DNA of 64,000 nt. Source: Phycicoccus sp. Soil802 (GTDB lineage Bacteria > Actinomycetota > Actinomycetes > Actinomycetales > Dermatophilaceae). The stretch is taken from positions 331,256-395,255 of the forward strand of contig NZ_LMSS01000006.1 of assembly GCF_001429605.1 (NCBI RefSeq). Direction: 5' to 3'. Under the pieces are notes generated by a model. The model made no database searches and was not told the DNA's origin. It saw nothing but the letters and a program-made list of their open reading frames with translations. Positions 62,222 through 64,000 of this stretch are shown in pieces (positions within the stretch are counted from its first letter, which is position 1; each line of letters starts with the position of its first letter). Position numbers and translations under genes: made by a program.

Positions 62222-62853
62222 ATCCGACGGGTTCCGTTGGGCTGCACCGCGATCCACGGCACGTCCCACCCGGCGATCCGCAGCTCACGGCTGGCGAACC
62301 TGCCCTCGTCCAGCAGGGTCACCTGACCCGTCGCCGGGTCGTAGACGTCGAGCACCCGGTCGCCGTCACCCGGGAGGACCAGCGTGACGTGGCGCGGCAG
62401 CAGGCCGTTGCCGATGTAGAGCAGGGCCGGCTCGCCGTCGGCGACGACCTCCACGAGGCGCGCGTGCGCGTCCCGCAGCGCGCGCCGGGTGAGCTGCCGG
62501 AGCACCCGCAGCTCGTAGTCGGTCCCCCGCCGCGACGCCCCGAACTCGAGCTCCTTGCGAGCACCCCAGGGTGGGGTGCCCAGCGACCGGGGCCACGGGA
62601 CGTTGAGCCGGCCGCCGCCGGAGAACAGCCGGTTGGTGCGCCCCATCACGACCCGTTCGTATGCCGCGAAGCGCTCCTTCTCGGTGGCGCCGGGTGGGGC
62701 GTCGGCCCGTGGGCCCTCACCGGAGGTGATCCACCGCGCGAAGACCGGGTTGACCAGCATCCTGGCCACCGTCAGGCAGGCCGAACCACACGTCACCGGG
62801 GACTGCTGGACCGGCCCGATGTCACCGCTGCGCAACCGGTACCCCGAGGACAT
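62152..62853 (-). CDS. C39-peptidase-like protein
   Basis: 233 aa without a signal peptide. QQSPVTCGSACLTVARML (about 16-33) resembles the catalytic Cys motif of papain-like C39 peptidases, and GLLPRHVTLVLPGDGDRVLDVYDPATGQV (about 158-186) supplies a possible His and Asp. No further domain is recognised. Start chosen at the ATG at 62853. The 3' end runs 70 nt into valS on the opposite strand, so the last 23 codons are constrained twice. Function unknown. Confidence 0.6.
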   Translation of the reverse strand: MSSGYRLRSGDIGPVQQSPVTCGSACLTVARMLVNPVFARWITSGEGPRADAPPGATEKERFAAYERVVMGRTNRLFSGGGRLNVPWPRSLGTPPWGARKELEFGASRRGTDYELRVLRQLTRRALRDAHARLVEVVADGEPALLYIGNGLLPRHVTLVLPGDGDRVLDVYDPATGQVTLLDEGRFASRELRIAGWDVPWIAVQPNGTRRIQAFGFATGISSASRTSGVSASA

Positions 62854-62902
62854 GGCCTCATCCTCGCGGGTGACGCCGCAAACTTCCACCAACGGCGCGC
62901 GG

Positions 62903-63511
62903 TCACCAGCAGGTCGACCGACCGGCGTGGGCCAGGAGCCGGGCGGCAGGCGTCGCCCAGTCCGACAGCTCGACCGGTTGACCGAACCGAATCGGCCGGT
63001 CGGCGTCGGTGATGTGGTCCCGGGCGACCGGCCACAGGTCCATCGCCAGAGCCGGGGGGATCGAGCGGGGCCGGCCGATCGACTCGGCGACGTCCCAGCC
63101 GTGCAGGGCGATCTCCAGCGCCCCGACCGCCCCGAGGAGCTCCCGCGACAGGCTCAGGTCACCCAGCCGCACCGGGCCGGCCGGCACGTCGTCCTCGGGG
63201 TGCCAGTGCGCGAGCAACCCCCGCGCCCGGTGGCAGATGCTGTCGAGCAGGTCGGCGTCCTCGGTCGGCGGGACGGGCGGCACGAGGCTGAGCGAGGTGG
63301 CCCGGGCCGCCGCGACCATGGCCTCCAGCGAGTCGTCCATGTGCGTGAGCAGGTCGTGGAGCAGCCACCCCCGGCACGGAGTGCGCCGCCCCAGGTCGGC
63401 CTCGGTCACCAGGACCAGGCTGGTCCGGGTGTAGCCGATCGCCCGCTCGAGCAGCTCGACGGCCCGCGGTGGCCGGCTGTGGCCGGCCGCGCTGGACACC
63501 GGCTGCCTCAC
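62903..63511 (-). CDS. DinB/maleylpyruvate-isomerase-like (TIGR03086-type) protein
   Basis: 202-aa four-helix-bundle protein of the mycothiol-dependent/DinB superfamily. LGRRTPCRGWLLHDLLTHMDDSL (about 38-60) carries the N-terminal metal His, and EIALHGWDVAESIGRP (about 130-145) the second. Its GTG overlaps the stop of the upstream sigma factor (GTGA), so they form an operon. Members act as thiol-dependent isomerases or transferases; the substrate is not known. Confidence 0.8.
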   Translation of the reverse strand: MRQPVSSAAGHSRPPRAVELLERAIGYTRTSLVLVTEADLGRRTPCRGWLLHDLLTHMDDSLEAMVAAARATSLSLVPPVPPTEDADLLDSICHRARGLLAHWHPEDDVPAGPVRLGDLSLSRELLGAVGALEIALHGWDVAESIGRPRSIPPALAMDLWPVARDHITDADRPIRFGQPVELSDWATPAARLLAHAGRSTCW

Positions 63512-64000
63512 GTCGGGCCGGAGTAACCGGCCGGGAGCGAGGCGGGCAGGCCGAAGGTCTCGAAGAGCGTCAGGTCGAAGAAGGCGGCGACGTGGCTGAC
63601 CCCACCCGAGGCGTCGAGGGTGAGCACCTGCAGGTGGAAGGGGGTGAACGTGCCGTCGGGCTGGCGCATGTAGAGGCCGAAGGCCGGCTGGCCGTTGGCA
63701 CGGGTCGCCACCATCGGCATGTCGTGGCGTTCGCCGGGGCACTGGGTGTCGATGAGGCGGCCGATGTTCTCGGCACCGGTGTACCAGCCGGTGAACGGGG
63801 GCATCTCCCAGACGGCGTCGCGGGTGAGCATCGCGACGATGGCGTCGACGTCCTTGTCCCAGAACGCCGTGACGTAGCGGTCGAGCAGCTCCTGCTGCTC
63901 GGCGTCCAGCTCGGCGGGCACCTCGTCCTGGCTGACCTTCGCCTTGGCGATCTGGGCGTGCGCGCGCTGCAGGGCGCTGTTGACCGCGGCCTCGCTCGTC
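63508..64000 (-). CDS. ECF sigma factor with SnoaL-like C-terminal domain, truncated by the window
   Basis: The frame is open to the window edge. Residues next to the edge read TSEAAVNSALQRAHAQIA, the end of sigma region 4. A SnoaL-like domain of about 130 residues follows (YVTAFWDKDVDAIVAMLTRDAVWEMPPFTGWYTG...). This is the layout of SigG/SigJ-type (TIGR02960) sigma factors, in which the SnoaL domain modulates activity. A GTG at 63921 would give only the SnoaL part and is not the true start. Upstream sequence lies outside the window. Confidence 0.85.
   Translation of the reverse strand, partial: TSEAAVNSALQRAHAQIAKAKVSQDEVPAELDAEQQELLDRYVTAFWDKDVDAIVAMLTRDAVWEMPPFTGWYTGAENIGRLIDTQCPGERHDMPMVATRANGQPAFGLYMRQPDGTFTPFHLQVLTLDASGGVSHVAAFFDLTLFETFGLPASLPAGYSGPT

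Noticed and set aside
63508-63921. Stand-alone SnoaL protein starting at the GTG at 63921
   Set aside because: The frame continues to the window edge with sigma region 4 sequence, so this is the C-terminal domain of a larger sigma factor.

Overview
The window is 64 kb of very GC-rich, densely packed DNA from an actinobacterium. GTG starts are common, many genes overlap by GTGA or ATGA, and ClgR, mycobacterial-type Nei/Lhr, PNPase/GpsI, an HYGH-type IleRS and SAM-IV/T-box/cobalamin riboswitches are all present. Gene order (lhr-nei; clgR-cinA-pgsA; ftsK; rnj-dapA; thyA-folA; dapB; pnp-rpsO; folC-DUF4233-ndk; mreBCD-pbp2) matches the order known in Mycobacterium and Streptomyces. The style is that of a micrococcalean actinobacterium, perhaps Intrasporangiaceae (inference). 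I see no IS element, prophage, CRISPR, tRNA or rRNA.

Layout. 1-5.3 kb: 3' part of lhr, nei and the clgR regulator. 5.4-8.1 kb: cinA-like, pgsA and rimO. 8.2-11.4 kb: a dipeptidase, a channel-like protein and a Bcr/CflA exporter. 11.4-23.5 kb: ftsK, a SAM-IV-controlled class V aminotransferase, rnj-dapA, thyA-folA, a GNAT-AzlC-AzlD operon, a VOC protein and dapB. 23.6-28.7 kb: a secreted nuclease, a ferredoxin-reductase-like flavoprotein, DoxX and a divergent HTH regulator. 28.8-35.8 kb: pnp, rpsO, an XRE regulator, an acyltransferase, a GNAT enzyme and lpdA. 35.8-48.3 kb: pbp2-mreD-mreC-mreB, a MarR/MFS pair, ndk, DUF4233, two tiny genes, folC, and ileS behind a translational T-box. 48.6-55.0 kb: a cobalamin-riboswitch operon. 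55.0-64 kb: glcD-like, a NUDIX-like gene, a sigma-like membrane protein, plsC-like, valS, a C39-like protein, a DinB-like protein, and the C-terminus of a SnoaL-tailed ECF sigma factor.

The most interesting locus is the cobalamin-riboswitch operon. It encodes a sortase-anchored alpha-toroid protein, a membrane-anchored DUF4430 protein, and a complete ECF transporter (T, fused A-A', S). The toroid and DUF4430 folds are the two halves of vertebrate intrinsic factor/transcobalamin. The operon therefore looks like a bacterial, two-polypeptide version of a B12 carrier placed outside a dedicated importer.

Genome-style signals also stand out. About 17 promoters have a TANNNT -10 box; in 14 of them it sits 6-7 nt before the start codon (leaderless mRNAs). 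The octamer CGGCATAC/GTATGCCG occurs about 36 times. A family of palindromic 3'-intergenic elements shares TTTATCGGGT/ACCCGATAAA. Several long perfect hairpins serve as terminators or remain unexplained.
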